From positions 930,001-994,000 of the forward strand of contig JASGHK010000001.1 of the NCBI GenBank assembly GCA_049841135.1: DNA of 64,000 nt. The letters are read 5' to 3'. The position numbers were made by a program, and so were the translations under genes. This document shows positions 1-8,752 of this stretch, in pieces. Position 1 is the first letter of the stretch. Every line of letters begins with the position of its first letter. This DNA is from JACRCT01 sp049841135 (lineage in GTDB: Bacteria > Myxococcota > Myxococcia > Myxococcales > UBA5297). Below the pieces are notes generated by a model that ran no database searches, had not been told where the DNA came from, and saw only the letters and a program-made list of their open reading frames with translations.

Positions 1-1
1 C

Positions 2-742
2 TCGGGCAGCGACCTGCAGCTCGACATCGAGGTCACGCTGCGCGAGGCGGTCAAAGGCGGCGAGCGCACCCTGAGCTTCCTGCGCCCCGGCCGCTGCGAT
101 CGCTGCGCCGGCACCGGCATGCTCCCCGGCGGCGGCAAGGGCCGCTCCTGCCCCACCTGCGGCGGCTCGGGCCGCACCCGCACCACCCGCGGCCCGGTCA
201 ACTTCTCCGGCACCTGCCCCACCTGCGGCGGCTCCGGGAAGGTCGCCAACGCCTGCCCCAAGTGCTCGGGCTCGGGCGTCGTCGAGGAGAACGCCCGCGT
301 CACCGTGCGCATCCCCGCTGGCGTCACCGACGGCTCGAAGATTCGCCTCGCCGGCCAGGGCGGAGCAGGCGAGCACGGCGGACCTCCCGGCGATCTCTAC
401 CTCGTCCCCAAGGTCGCGCCGCACCCGCACGTCCGCCGCGACGGCAACGACCTCTACATGGACCTGCCGATCACCGTTGGCGAGGCGCTGCACGGCGCCG
501 AGGTGAAGGTCCCCACCTTCGACGGCACCTTCACGCTCAAGGTCCCCGCCGGCTCGCAGAGCGGCCGCAAGTTGCGCCTGCGCGGTTTGGGCGCCCCGCC
601 GCTCAAGGGCGGCACCCGCGGCGACCTCTACGCCGAGCTGCAGATCGTCCTGCCCGAACAGACGAGCGACGCGGCCAAGCGCGCGGTGGACGAGCTGGAG
701 AAGGCCTACCGCAAGGACGTGCGCGGCGAGCTGTCGCTGTAG
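2..742 (+). CDS. dnaJ: DnaJ (Hsp40) chaperone, C-terminal part; gene begins before the window
   Basis: Co-chaperone that delivers unfolded protein to DnaK and stimulates its ATPase in the cytoplasm. The frame is open from base 2 to the TAG at 740-742. The visible part starts just before the zinc-finger region: four CxxCxGxG repeats (CDRCAGTG, CPTCGGSG, CPTCGGSG, CPKCSGSG) lie between about bases 98 and 290. They are followed by the beta-sandwich substrate-binding domain with the family segments KVPTFDGTF and GGTRGDLY. The J domain with its HPD motif would be upstream and is not visible, so DnaJ rather than the zinc-finger-free CbpA is called from the four repeats. No terminator is obvious before the next gene. 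Confidence 0.95.
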   Translation, partial: SGSDLQLDIEVTLREAVKGGERTLSFLRPGRCDRCAGTGMLPGGGKGRSCPTCGGSGRTRTTRGPVNFSGTCPTCGGSGKVANACPKCSGSGVVEENARVTVRIPAGVTDGSKIRLAGQGGAGEHGGPPGDLYLVPKVAPHPHVRRDGNDLYMDLPITVGEALHGAEVKVPTFDGTFTLKVPAGSQSGRKLRLRGLGAPPLKGGTRGDLYAELQIVLPEQTSDAAKRAVDELEKAYRKDVRGELSL

Positions 743-839
743 CAGGCGAGCGCTCAAACGCTTCAATCGCGCGCGCGACCCGGCTAGATTGCACCGATTT
801 CAAGCCGTCCCCTCGTCGTTCCAAGAGCCGAAAGACCCC

Positions 840-1566
840 ATGGGATTCCTCGACTTCCTCAGCGGCAGCCCGGAGAAGAAGGTGAAGGGGCTGCAGAAGA
901 AGGTCACCGAGAAGTACGGCCCGCCCGAGAACCGTCAGAAGGCCATCGACCAGCTCCTGGACGTCGGCACCGCCGACGCGCTTGCCGCGCTGATGATGCG
1001 CTTCACGGTCAACGCCGAGCCGTCCATCACCGACGCCGAGGAGAAGGACTACACCTACAACGCCATCCTCCGGTTCGAGGAGGAGGCGGTGGAGCCGGTC
1101 AAGGGCTTCCTGCGCAAGAGCGACGTCGCCACCAGCTGGGCGCTCAAGATCTTGGCCAAGCTCATCCCCGAGACCGACGTCGTCGCCCTGTGCGTCGAGA
1201 TCCTCGGCAAGCTCGGCCCCGAGTACACGCGCGACCCGGAGAAGAAGACGGTGCTGATCAGCACCCTGGGCGAAGCTCAAGGACGAGCGGATCCCGCCGG
1301 CGCTGCTGCCCTTCCTCGAGGACCCGTCCGACGAGGTTCGCATCGTCGCCGCCACCGCGCTGACCAAGCTCAAGGACGAGCGTGCTCGCGAGCCGCTGCT
1401 CAAGGCCTTCGTCGACTCCTCCGATCGTCCGCGCGTCAAGGCCGTACTCGCCGACTCCCTGGCGCAGACCGGTTTCGGCGTCCAGGGCTTCCGCGAGAAG
1501 GTCGAGGCGGGGCTGCCCGAGGGCTACTACGTCGACAAGGCTGGCGTGGTGAAGAAGCGCGAGTAG
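840..1566 (+). CDS. HEAT-repeat protein, frameshifted by one extra base near 1272
   Basis: Protein of about 241 residues starting MGFLDFLSG at the ATG at 840. The chain is helical with repeats such as KAIDQLLDVGTADALAALMM and, after the shift, LLPFLEDPSDEVRIVAAT, typical of HEAT or PBS-lyase-like repeats that act as protein-binding scaffolds; the partner is unknown. From 840 to the TAG at 1564-1566 is 727 bases, one more than a whole number of codons. Removing the g at 1272 joins STLG directly to KLKDERIPPALL, restoring a continuous repeat. A TAGATT box at 785-790 may be its promoter. The break may be a sequence error (see the finding on frameshifts) or real decay. Confidence 0.7.
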
Positions 1567-1578
1567 CCGGCGCTCGAG

Positions 1579-1843
1579 CCCCGAGCTTGTCGAGGGGCCA
1601 GAACTCAATCCTTCTGCACTGCCGTTTGCCGCCAACTCGGAGACCGAGGAAGCGGCATGCTGCCCGGCCGAGCTCATGTCACAAAGTAGCTGCCTATCTT
1701 CAGCACGCCGCCGCTGGACCACTCACGACGAAGACGGCCGGTAGGACGCAAGGATTGTGGGCTGGCCCCTCGACAGGCTCGGGGTGTCGGGACCCCAAGG
1801 TCGGGCGGGCGAAGTCGGACGCTCCAGACCGAGTTCTGGCCCC
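1579..1843. repeat. Nested inverted repeats, MITE-like
   Basis: Two overlapping inverted-repeat pairs. The outer arms of pair one are 1579-1599 (CCCCGAGCTTGTCGAGGGGCC) read against 1764-1784, which match at 20 of 21 positions when reverse-complemented. Pair two is GGGGCCAGAACTC at 1594-1606 against GAGTTCTGGCCCC at 1831-1843, a perfect 13-bp match. No coding sequence lies between them. The arrangement resembles a small non-autonomous element, but no transposase or target duplication was identified. Confidence 0.6.
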
Positions 1844-1973
1844 TTGTATCTGGTTCCTGCGTTCCGCGGGAGAAGCTCGAACAGTTGCTGGGGCATGCCG
1901 CCGCAGAGGCGAGGCCGCAATCCAAGGGTGAGACCTTCTGGGAGCGTAGCTGGTCGGTTTGGGGAGAGGGGCG

Positions 1974-2012
1974 GACGGGGGGAGGGGGCGCCTTTTGCCC
2001 CCTCCCCCCGTC
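1974..2012. terminator. Perfect 16-bp hairpin
   Basis: GACGGGGGGAGGGGGC at 1974-1989 pairs perfectly with GCCCCCTCCCCCCGTC at 1997-2012 around a 7-base loop that contains TTTT. The stem is unusually stable, but no T-run follows on either strand, so its action as an intrinsic terminator is uncertain; the G-runs could also form a quadruplex. It stands alone in a non-coding stretch. Confidence 0.5.
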
Positions 2013-2301
2013 AGTTCCTCATCGACGCGTTGTACCCGGGACGACGGGGAGCTACGCGCGGGCGGCGCTTTGGCCGGGAATTGGTGTCCGGCCTCCGCAA
2101 GCACGAGAGTGTCTGAAAATGCGGCTGTCGCCCGAGAAGACGAGCGACAGCCGCCAAGAGCGGTACGCCTCGATGCTTCGCGGGCCCCGAGACGTTCCGA
2201 CTCCTGGTTATGCACTATCCGCGGCGTACTTCGGCAGGGTCAACCTCTTGAGAGGGCGCCCCAGGCCCACAGCCGCAGGCCGCCCTTCCAGCGGGCCCGC
2301 G

Positions 2302-2725
2302 ATGGGTCTATCGGCTGGCCGCTGCCCATTGCATCGGTTGTGGGCGGCCGCTCCGTCTGGATCGCCGTGTCCGCCGACGGCATAAGCGTTGCCGGGCTTG
2401 CGCGCGCGCAGCGAAGAAGTTGCGCGATCGCGCGCACAAGAACAGCTATCGGCAGACAGGGTTGGGCCAGGCGCAGCGCGAGCGAGAGGCCCGTCGGCGT
2501 CGGTCCAAGCAAGCCGAGTACATGAAGGGCTGGCGCCACAAGCACGCCGCTCGCGCCAAGAGCCTCAACCGCGAGGCGGCGGCCCGCTACTACCAGGCGC
2601 ACCGCGACGAGATCCTGGCGAAGCGCCGGAAGGATAGAGCCTCGCGTCAGTCTGGCGTTCTCAGTAATGGGGCAGCGCATATGGATTGCCGGCCCGTCTT
2701 CGGGCTATCCCTCCGAGCGCAGTAG
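2302..2725 (+). pseudogene. Small zinc-ribbon protein remnant, start or frame disturbed
   Basis: In the frame ending at the TAG at 2723-2725 the product reads HCIGCGRPLRLDRR, then CRACARAAKK, a CxxC...CxxC zinc ribbon. A long basic stretch with EAAARYYQAHRDEILAKRR follows. This layout (N-terminal zinc ribbon plus repeated Y-x-x-H/N-R-D-E-I basic segments) occurs in small proteins of phages and mobile elements, often beside HNH nuclease genes. No start codon exists in this frame after the stop at 2249-2251. An ATG at 2302 is one frame away and would need a skip of one base before the zinc ribbon. I therefore call a remnant or frameshifted gene. The function is unknown. Confidence 0.4.
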
Positions 2726-2933
2726 ATGAGCCACCGCAGTCCGCTGCCCCTCGGATTCCGCTTCGGCGAGATCGTTGTCGAGCTTGGTCGCGGTGGCTCG
2801 TTTTGCCGCTGTACCAGCGCGAGCCCGCACAGTTGCTCGAGCCCTCTTGACGGGAGCTCGCATTCGCAAGGTTGCGCCGCGCTGCCCGCTTTCGCAGAAG
2901 AGCTCGCCCAGCGCGAACCGGAGAGAACTCATC
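2726..2933 (+). ncRNA. Candidate left end of the IS110 element with structured RNA
   Basis: 208 non-coding bases directly before the IS110 transposase. They hold a perfect 10-bp inverted repeat (GAGCCACCGC at 2728-2737, GCGGTGGCTC at 2790-2799) enclosing 52 bases, followed by GTTTT. IS110-group elements are known to encode a bridge RNA in the non-coding end upstream of the transposase, with two internal loops that pair with target and donor DNA. Position and length fit. The loops cannot be assigned without the insertion junctions, so this is an inference from family knowledge. Confidence 0.3.
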
Positions 2934-3903
2934 ATGGTCAAGAACGGATGCTGTGTCGGTATCGACGTATCGAAGAAATGGTTGGACTGCGCGGTCTGGC
3001 CCTCCGGGGAGAACTTCACCGAGGCCAACTCCCCAGCGGGCATCACGCGTGTGGCCGAGCGCGTCCGAAAGCTCGTCCCCAAGCTCGTCGCAGCGGAGGC
3101 CACCGGCGGCCTCGAGCTGCCGGTCATCACCGCTCTGGCGAACGCGGCGCATGAGGTCGCGATCGTCAACCCCCGTCGCGTGCGCGAGTTCGCCAAGGCG
3201 CTCGGGTACGACGCCAAGACCGATGCGATCGACGCCGGCGTCATCGCCCACTACGCCGAGGTCGCCAGCCCCATACGCTACTGCCCGCCCTCGCCGGAAC
3301 GCATGCTGCTCGAAACGTTCCTCACGCGCCGAAGACAGCTGATCGCGCTGGCCACTGCAGAGCGTGGCCGGCTGTCGGCCATGCCCGCCGAGGCCGTCGA
3401 CGTGCGAGCCATGACCGAGAGGCACCTCGCCTGGCTCGTCGAGGAGCGCACCAAGCTGGATGCGCTCCTGCTCGCGCAGACCCGTCAATCCGAGGAGCAG
3501 CTGGCCCGATACCAGTTGCTCTGCTCGGTGCCCGGGGTGGGCCCCGTCACGGCAGCCACGCTCATCGCGAGCCTTCCCGAACTGGGACGGATCAATCGCA
3601 AACAGAATCGCAGCACTCGTTGGTGTGGCTCCCTTCAACCGAGACACCGCACACCGGGCCTTCGGTGCCCGCACTGTCTGGGGTGGCCGCGCCGACGTCC
3701 GTACGACGCTCTACATGGCCGCGCTCGTCGGAAGCAGGAGCAACCCAGTACTCAAAGCCACCTACGAGAAACTCGTTGCCAGGGGCAAGCCCAAGAAGGT
3801 CGCCCTGACGGCGTGCATTCGCAAGCTGCTGCTGATCCTCAACCAGATCGCCAAGTCCGGTCAGCCATGGCGGTCATCCCCACCAGCGAAGGAGGTCCCT
3901 TGA
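2934..3903 (+). CDS. IS110-family transposase, frameshifted by one extra base near 3606
   Basis: DEDD-type recombinase of about 322 residues. The ATG at 2934 gives MVKNGCCVGIDVSKKWLD. The N-terminal RuvC-like domain shows the acidic residues in GIDVSK, EATG and KTDAIDA. The C-terminal Transposase_20 domain shows PGVGPVTAATLIASLPELG, then, after the shift, IAALVGVAPFNRD and WGGRADVRTTLYMAALVG. The span is 970 bases, one too many; dropping one a at 3606-3607 joins RINRKQ to IAALVG. Near residue 236, where most family members have Ser-Gly after NRD, this protein reads Thr-Ala, so the expected serine nucleophile seems to be missing. Together with the shift this suggests a decayed copy, unless the shift is a sequence error. 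Confidence 0.85.
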
Positions 3904-4187
3904 AACTTCTCCCACCAGCTCAACGCCTCTCCCGTTCCCCTCAACTGGCCGCACTGGCCATCCTTGAAGCGGCACTTGGGCCCTGCGAGGAAGCGCTCCT
4001 GGCCGCGCATGACGAACTCGCGTACGGCGCCGCGGTAGTGTGCGAGCGCGGTCCCGATGCCATGCGCGCTCACTCGGTCCTGGTCGCCAGCCGAAGGCTC
4101 GGCGCCGCCTTGGCCGCCTACCACGAGGCCCTCGGCAGGAGCGAGCGCAAGCGACTGCGCGAGCGCTACCGCGACATCCCGTTCTAG
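3900..4187 (+). CDS. Small protein coupled to the IS110 transposase, function unknown
   Basis: 95-residue product starting at a TTG (3900-3902) that overlaps the TGA of the transposase as TTGA, with GGAGG at 3891-3895 at proper distance. An ATG at 3867 in the same frame is possible but lacks a ribosome site. The sequence is helical and alanine rich (LAALAILEAALGPCEEALLAAHDELAYG) and ends in a basic segment (RSERKRLRERYRDIPF). I do not recognise the family. Overlap and ribosome site imply translational coupling with the transposase, so it may be a passenger or accessory gene of the element. Confidence 0.55.
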   Translation: MKLLPPAQRLSRSPQLAALAILEAALGPCEEALLAAHDELAYGAAVVCERGPDAMRAHSVLVASRRLGAALAAYHEALGRSERKRLRERYRDIPF

Positions 4188-4212
4188 AAGCCACACACGA
4201 CGAGAAGGAGTA

Positions 4213-4250
4213 CCGAGGCCGCTCACGGCAACTCCCGTGAGCGGCCTTGG
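4213..4250 (+). terminator. Hairpin at the end of the IS110 unit
   Basis: AGGCCGCTCACGG at 4216-4228 pairs perfectly with CCGTGAGCGGCCT at 4235-4247 around a 6-base loop; one wobble and two more pairs extend the stem to 4213-4250. No T-run follows. It may end transcription of the two element genes or belong to the element's right end. Confidence 0.5.
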
Positions 4251-4385
4251 CGTCTACTGTTCCCGTTGACTGCCAAGACAGTTGCTCGACAAGCTCGGGA
4301 TGTCGTTGACTACCTGACGCGCCTCGGCGCTCGCGCGACGCAGCGTTGCCGGGCAACTTTGCCGCTGCTACAGCAATTCCACCTT

Positions 4386-6038
4386 ATGCGGCCCAAGAAC
4401 TCCGACAAGACCAGCTCCAGCAAGCCGAAGCGCCCGTCGACCGAGCCCCTCCAGGCCATCCCGGCCGAGGTGCTGCTCAAGCTGGCGGCGTGCATCTCCC
4501 AGTCACGCTCACCCTCGGACGCCATCAAGGATCACCTGGCGATCGCCCAGGATCTGGTCGGCGCGCGCCTGGCCTTCGTCTCGACCTTCGACTCCGAGAA
4601 GCACGTCCTGGCCGTCTCTGCCGTACGCGGCCGCGCCGACGAGACCGTGGTCGCGACCAAGCCGGGTGAGGGGCCCGTCGGGAAGGCCTTCGCAGGGCGA
4701 GCCATCGACGGCGAGCCGCTCGGCCACCTGGCCATCCCGCTGGTGGAAGGCGAGAACCGTCCCTATGGCGCCCTGTCGATCGTCGGCGCCAAGCGCGAGG
4801 CCTCGGCCGAGGTCTGGACCGCGCTCGCCGCGCACCTGATGGCTGCCGTCGAAGCCTCGCAATCCAAGGACGCGGCGCTGCGCCGCACCCGCGATCTCGA
4901 GACGGCGGTGGCCGGCCTCAAGAGCCTCGACCGCGCCCGCGACGAGCTTTTGGGCGGCGTCAGCCACGAGCTCAAGAGCCCGCTGACCACCATCAAGGCG
5001 TACCTGGCCATGGCCCGGAAGGAGAAGCTCGGGCCGCTCACCGACCGCATGTCGCACGCTTTCGAGGTCTGCGACCGCAACGCCGACCGCCTGCTGCGCC
5101 TCATCAACGACATGCTGCTGATGGCGCGCCTGCAGGGCGGCAAGATGACGCTCTCCGACCGCCCGTTCGGCCTGCGCGCCTTGGTCGACGAGGTCGTCGG
5201 GCAGCTCGCGGCGCTGGCGACCGCGGTGCCGGTGACGGTGACGCTGGTCAAGGGCGGCGAGGTCTTCGTCAAGGGCGACCGCGAGCGGCTGCTCGAGGCG
5301 GCCGGGCACCTGCTCGAGAACGCCATCCTCTACAACAAGAAGAAGGGCGAGGTGCGCATCCGCGTGCGCGCCGAGAGCGGCACGGCGATCATCGAGCTGG
5401 CCGACACCGGCCACGGCATCGACTCCGCCGACCTGCCCCACGTCTTCGACCGCTTCTACCGCGGGCGCGGCGCGCAGCGGGCGGGCGGCAGCGGACTGGG
5501 CCTGGCCATCGTTCGTCAGGTCGCGCAGCTCCACGGCGGCTCAGCCCTGGCCTCCAGCGTCCCCGGCGAGGGCTCGACCTTCACCCTCTCGCTGCCGCTC
5601 TTCGCCGGCATCGTCGGCATCGACGAGCACGACCGCGAGCAGCAGCGCGACGGGGCCATCCTGGTCGTCGAGGACGACGCCGACTGCCGCGAGGTGCTCT
5701 GCCAGGTGCTCGAGTCCGAAGGCATGCGGGTCGTCTCCGCCCACGACGCCACGAGCGCCCTCGCGGCCCTGGAGGCCTCGCGCCCGGCCCTGGTGCTCCT
5801 CGACCTGCGGCTGGGAGAAGGCGACGGCCGGCAGGTGCTGCAGGCCATCCGGCACGATCCGCGGCTCGAAGCCACGCCGGTCTTCGTGGTCTCGGGCGCC
5901 TCCGAGTCCGCGGCGGGCTTCCGCTGGGACGGTCCGGAGCGGATCGACGGCTTCTTCGAGAAGCCCCTGAACCTGCCGCGCCTCCTCGACCGCGTGCAGG
6001 AAATCGTCCGTCCGGTCAACGCCGCCAGCTCCTCCTGA
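4386..6038 (+). CDS. Hybrid sensor histidine kinase with GAF, kinase and receiver domains
   Basis: Cytoplasmic kinase of 550 residues; no membrane segment is seen. Order: GAF-like sensory domain (about residues 25-165), HisKA with SHELKSPLTTIKAY and phospho-acceptor His near 194, HATPase with N box ENAILYNKKKG, G1 box ADTGHGID, F box FDRFYRG and G2 box GGSGLGLAIV, then a receiver domain (about 425-540) with the acidic pair VEDDAD, phospho-acceptor Asp near 473 (LLDLRLG) and the Lys of FFEKPLN. An in-frame ATG at 4266 would add 40 residues unlike any domain, so 4386 is preferred. The partner regulator is not encoded beside it. The signal sensed is unknown. Confidence 0.9.
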   Translation: MRPKNSDKTSSSKPKRPSTEPLQAIPAEVLLKLAACISQSRSPSDAIKDHLAIAQDLVGARLAFVSTFDSEKHVLAVSAVRGRADETVVATKPGEGPVGKAFAGRAIDGEPLGHLAIPLVEGENRPYGALSIVGAKREASAEVWTALAAHLMAAVEASQSKDAALRRTRDLETAVAGLKSLDRARDELLGGVSHELKSPLTTIKAYLAMARKEKLGPLTDRMSHAFEVCDRNADRLLRLINDMLLMARLQGGKMTLSDRPFGLRALVDEVVGQLAALATAVPVTVTLVKGGEVFVKGDRERLLEAAGHLLENAILYNKKKGEVRIRVRAESGTAIIELADTGHGIDSADLPHVFDRFYRGRGAQRAGGSGLGLAIVRQVAQLHGGSALASSVPGEGSTFTLSLPLFAGIVGIDEHDREQQRDGAILVVEDDADCREVLCQVLESEGMRVVSAHDATSALAALEASRPALVLLDLRLGEGDGRQVLQAIRHDPRLEATPVFVVSGASESAAGFRWDGPERIDGFFEKPLNLPRLLDRVQEIVRPVNAASSS

Positions 6039-6111
6039 CGCAGTGCATCCCAATCCGTGCTTGGCCGCGCCTCGCGGGGCGTTGTAGTGATCCTCCGCAC
6101 TTGCGCCCGCC

Positions 6112-8691
6112 ATGGACGAGACCCTGCCCACCGCCGTCGACCCGAGCACCCTGAGGGCGCGCCGCTACCTGCTCAAGCGCGACTTCAAGGTCGCGGAGCG
6201 CAGCTTCGCCCGCCGCTTCTTCGAGCCCATCCCCTTCCCCACCGAGGCCGCGCAGCGGCTCGCCCGCCTCTACAAGGACGGCGAGGTCGTGCACGTCATG
6301 CGGTCGGTGGGCGTGCTCAACTTCCTCTACCTGGCCTGGGCGCTGCTCTACAACGGCCTGCCCCCGCTGCGCGCCGCCATCGGGCTCGCCTTCAGCTTCT
6401 GGAGCCCGTTCCGCAAGCTCTTGCGCAAAGGCACCGTCGCCGAGCGCCTCACCGGCGCGCTGGACCGCGGCAACACGGCCCTGGTCTTCCTGCGCGAACC
6501 GACCGGACTCATCCCCTGGGGAAGGCCCGCCGAGGACCCGTTCCTGGCGCTCATCGGCCGGGCGCGCAAGGCCGTCCGCCCGCTCTACCTCGTGCCCGAC
6601 CTGTTCCTGTGGCGGGCGCGGCCGCGCAACCTGAAGCCCACCATCCGCGACCTGGTCTTCGGCAACCCCGAGGCGCCGGGACGGCTGATGACCGCCGTCG
6701 GCTTCCTGCTCTTCTTCAAGAACGCCTTCTTCCGGGTCGGCGAGCCCATCGACCTGACGAAGTTCGTGCGCGAGCACGCCTCGGACTCCGACGAGGTCCT
6801 GGTGCGCAAGGTGCGCGGGTCGCTCTCGCAGTTCCTGGCGCGCGAGACCCGGGCCATCGTGGGACCGCCGCTCAAGGACCCGGACCGCATCATCGAAGAG
6901 ACGCTGCGCGACCGGACGCTCAAGGCCGCGCTGGACCAGGCCGCGGCCGAGCTGTCGATCAGCCCCGAGCACGCGCGGCGCAAGGCGAAGAAGAACCTCG
7001 AGCACATCGCCAACCGCTACGTGCCGCTGCTGACCTGGAGCTTCAAGAACATCGTCACCTTCACCCTCTCGCGCCTGTACCAGGCGGTGGACGCCGACGA
7101 CGCGGACATCGAGCGGATGCTGTCCCTGAAGGCGAAGGCGCCGCTCGTCTACGTGCCCAGCCACAAGAGCCACCTCGACTACCTGCTGATGGGCTGGTTC
7201 TTCGCCGACCGCGGCATCGTTCCGCCCACCGTGGCCGCGGGCGCCAACCTCTCCTTCTGGCCGCTCGGCTGGTACCTGCGGCACACCTCGGCGTTCTTCC
7301 TGCGGCGCTCCTTCAAGGGCGATCCCATCTACGGGGCCACCTTCAAGGCCTACATCAAGAAGCTGGTGCGCGAGGGCCAGAGCCAGGAGTTCTTCATCGA
7401 GGGCACGCGCAGCCGCACGGGCAAGTTGATGCAGCCCAAGACCGGCATGCTCTCCTTCGAGGTCGACGCGGTCCTCGAGGGCGCGCAGGACGACCTCTAC
7501 TTCGTCCCGGTGGCCATCGACTACGACAAGCTGATCGAGGCCCGCAGCTACACCAAGGAGCTGGCCGGAGGCGAGAAGCAGCCCGAGTCGGTCAAGAGCC
7601 TGCTGGCGGCGCCGAAGATCGTCCTGACCAAGGCCAAGTCCGGCTGGATCTACCTGCGCTTCGGCGAGCCCGTCTCGCTCAAGGCGTTCCTGGCCGAGCG
7701 CGTGCGCGATCCGTCGGCGATGACCGAGGAGCAGAAGCGCAGCGCCATCGCCGCCCTGGCCCAGCGCATCACCTGGGGCATCGGGCGGGTGACCACCATC
7801 ACCCCGGTCTCGCTGGTCTGCGCCGCGCTGCTCTCCCACCGCCGCCGCGGCATCTCGGCCCGCGACGCCGGCGCGCGCATCCACTTCCTGCGCGAGTGCG
7901 CGCGCAAGGAGAGCCTGAACGTCTCGCCCGTCCTGACCGGGGCGCCGTCCGATCCCTCGACGCTGGGCCCCATCAACGAGGTGGTGCGGCGGCTGCTCGA
8001 GGACAACCACGTCAAGGCGCAGGTGGTGGGCGGCGACACCATCTACACCGTGCCCGACGAGCGCCGGCCGGCGCTGGCGCTCTACAAGAACAACCTCGTC
8101 CACCTCTTCGCCAAGCGCTCCTTCACGGCGGCCGCTCTGCTCTCGTTCGGCGGAGAGGCGCCGGAGGAGAAGGTGCGCGAGCGCTTCCTGTACCTGCTCA
8201 AGCTCTTCAAGCACGAGTTCTCGTACCGCTCCGGGCTCTCCGACGCCGAGCCGCTCTACCGCGAGGCGCGCGAGGCGCTCATCGCCGAAGGGCTGATCGA
8301 GCGCGAGGGCGACCGGCTGAGGGTCACGTTGGCGCCGCACGCCCGCGACGACCTGGCCTTCCTGCGCGACCTGACCCGGGACCTGATGGAGAGCTACCGC
8401 GTGGTGTTCGCCGCGCTGCCCAAGGCGGCCGAGCCCATCGACCGCAAGGCCTTCGTCGCCCAGGCGCTCGAGCAGGGCCGGCGCGACTTCCTCGCCGGGG
8501 GCCTGACCTGCTCGGAGTCGCTGTCGCGCCCCGTCTGCGAGAACGCCATCGAGGTCCTCAAGGACGGCGGCTGGCTCGTCGAGAAGGACAAGAAGCTCGC
8601 GCTCGCGGTCGAGAAGAAGGAGCCAGGCCAGGTCCCGGCGCTGCTCGCGGCCCTGGACGAGGTGCTCGCCTCGGGCGGGCGCGAGGCGTGA
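6112..8691 (+). CDS. plsB: Glycerol-3-phosphate acyltransferase PlsB
   Basis: Transfers an acyl group to sn-glycerol-3-phosphate, the first step of phospholipid synthesis, at the inner membrane. The 859-residue length is close to the 800-residue class of PlsB enzymes rather than the small PlsC or PlsY proteins. The catalytic HX4D motif is VPSHKSHLDYLL (His about 351, Asp about 356); further acyltransferase blocks are FFIEGTRSRTGK and the region around FVPVAIDYDKL. An N-terminal hydrophobic stretch (LNFLYLAWALLYNGL) can sit at the membrane. The ATG at 6112 follows a 73-base gap after the kinase gene. No ribosome site is obvious. Confidence 0.92.
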   Translation: MDETLPTAVDPSTLRARRYLLKRDFKVAERSFARRFFEPIPFPTEAAQRLARLYKDGEVVHVMRSVGVLNFLYLAWALLYNGLPPLRAAIGLAFSFWSPFRKLLRKGTVAERLTGALDRGNTALVFLREPTGLIPWGRPAEDPFLALIGRARKAVRPLYLVPDLFLWRARPRNLKPTIRDLVFGNPEAPGRLMTAVGFLLFFKNAFFRVGEPIDLTKFVREHASDSDEVLVRKVRGSLSQFLARETRAIVGPPLKDPDRIIEETLRDRTLKAALDQAAAELSISPEHARRKAKKNLEHIANRYVPLLTWSFKNIVTFTLSRLYQAVDADDADIERMLSLKAKAPLVYVPSHKSHLDYLLMGWFFADRGIVPPTVAAGANLSFWPLGWYLRHTSAFFLRRSFKGDPIYGATFKAYIKKLVREGQSQEFFIEGTRSRTGKLMQPKTGMLSFEVDAVLEGAQDDLYFVPVAIDYDKLIEARSYTKELAGGEKQPESVKSLLAAPKIVLTKAKSGWIYLRFGEPVSLKAFLAERVRDPSAMTEEQKRSAIAALAQRITWGIGRVTTITPVSLVCAALLSHRRRGISARDAGARIHFLRECARKESLNVSPVLTGAPSDPSTLGPINEVVRRLLEDNHVKAQVVGGDTIYTVPDERRPALALYKNNLVHLFAKRSFTAAALLSFGGEAPEEKVRERFLYLLKLFKHEFSYRSGLSDAEPLYREAREALIAEGLIEREGDRLRVTLAPHARDDLAFLRDLTRDLMESYRVVFAALPKAAEPIDRKAFVAQALEQGRRDFLAGGLTCSESLSRPVCENAIEVLKDGGWLVEKDKKLALAVEKKEPGQVPALLAALDEVLASGGREA

Positions 8692-8730
8692 GCCACCGTC
8701 GGCGCCTGCCGCCGACCGACGTCGCGCGGA

Positions 8731-8740
8731 CTGCTAGACT
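8731..8740 (+). promoter_or_regulatory. Extended -10 box close to the start codon
   Basis: TGCTAGACT spans 8732-8740; the TAGACT box ends 12 bases before the ATG at 8753. No Shine-Dalgarno sequence lies between. One of a series of such boxes in the window (see finding). Confidence 0.5.
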
Positions 8741-8752
8741 CCCCTCACGCCC

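Larger units (their letters stand above)
1567..2301. other. Non-coding stretch with nested inverted repeats and a hairpin
   Basis: About 730 bases without a convincing gene. Open frames here lack family resemblance, are arginine and proline rich in a way typical of GC-driven chance frames, and overlap one another on both strands. It contains the nested inverted repeats at 1579-1843 and the 16-bp perfect hairpin at 1974-2012, listed separately. It marks the left part of the accessory patch that ends at about 4305. Confidence 0.6.
2726..4265 (+). mobile_element. IS110-family insertion sequence (approximate limits)
   Basis: Unit made of the candidate left end, the IS110-type transposase, a small coupled gene and a strong hairpin at 4213-4250. 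IS110 elements lack terminal inverted repeats and usually leave no target duplication, so the exact ends cannot be read from one copy. The limits given follow the gene borders. The element lies inside a patch bracketed by 21-bp direct repeats at 1769-1789 and 4285-4305. Confidence 0.55.

Noticed and set aside
1700..2385. Several frames of 80-190 residues as genes
   Set aside because: They overlap each other in different frames, are Arg/Pro/Ser rich as expected of chance frames in GC-rich DNA, and show no family motif.
4266..4385. Upstream ATG of the histidine kinase at 4266
   Set aside because: It overlaps the direct repeat at 4285-4305 and the added residues are not domain-like.
6016..8340. 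Long minus-strand frame of over 700 codons opposite plsB
   Set aside because: Antisense frame of a GC-rich gene; composition (Leu, Gly, Gln, Arg, Val repeats) mirrors plsB codons and has no motif.
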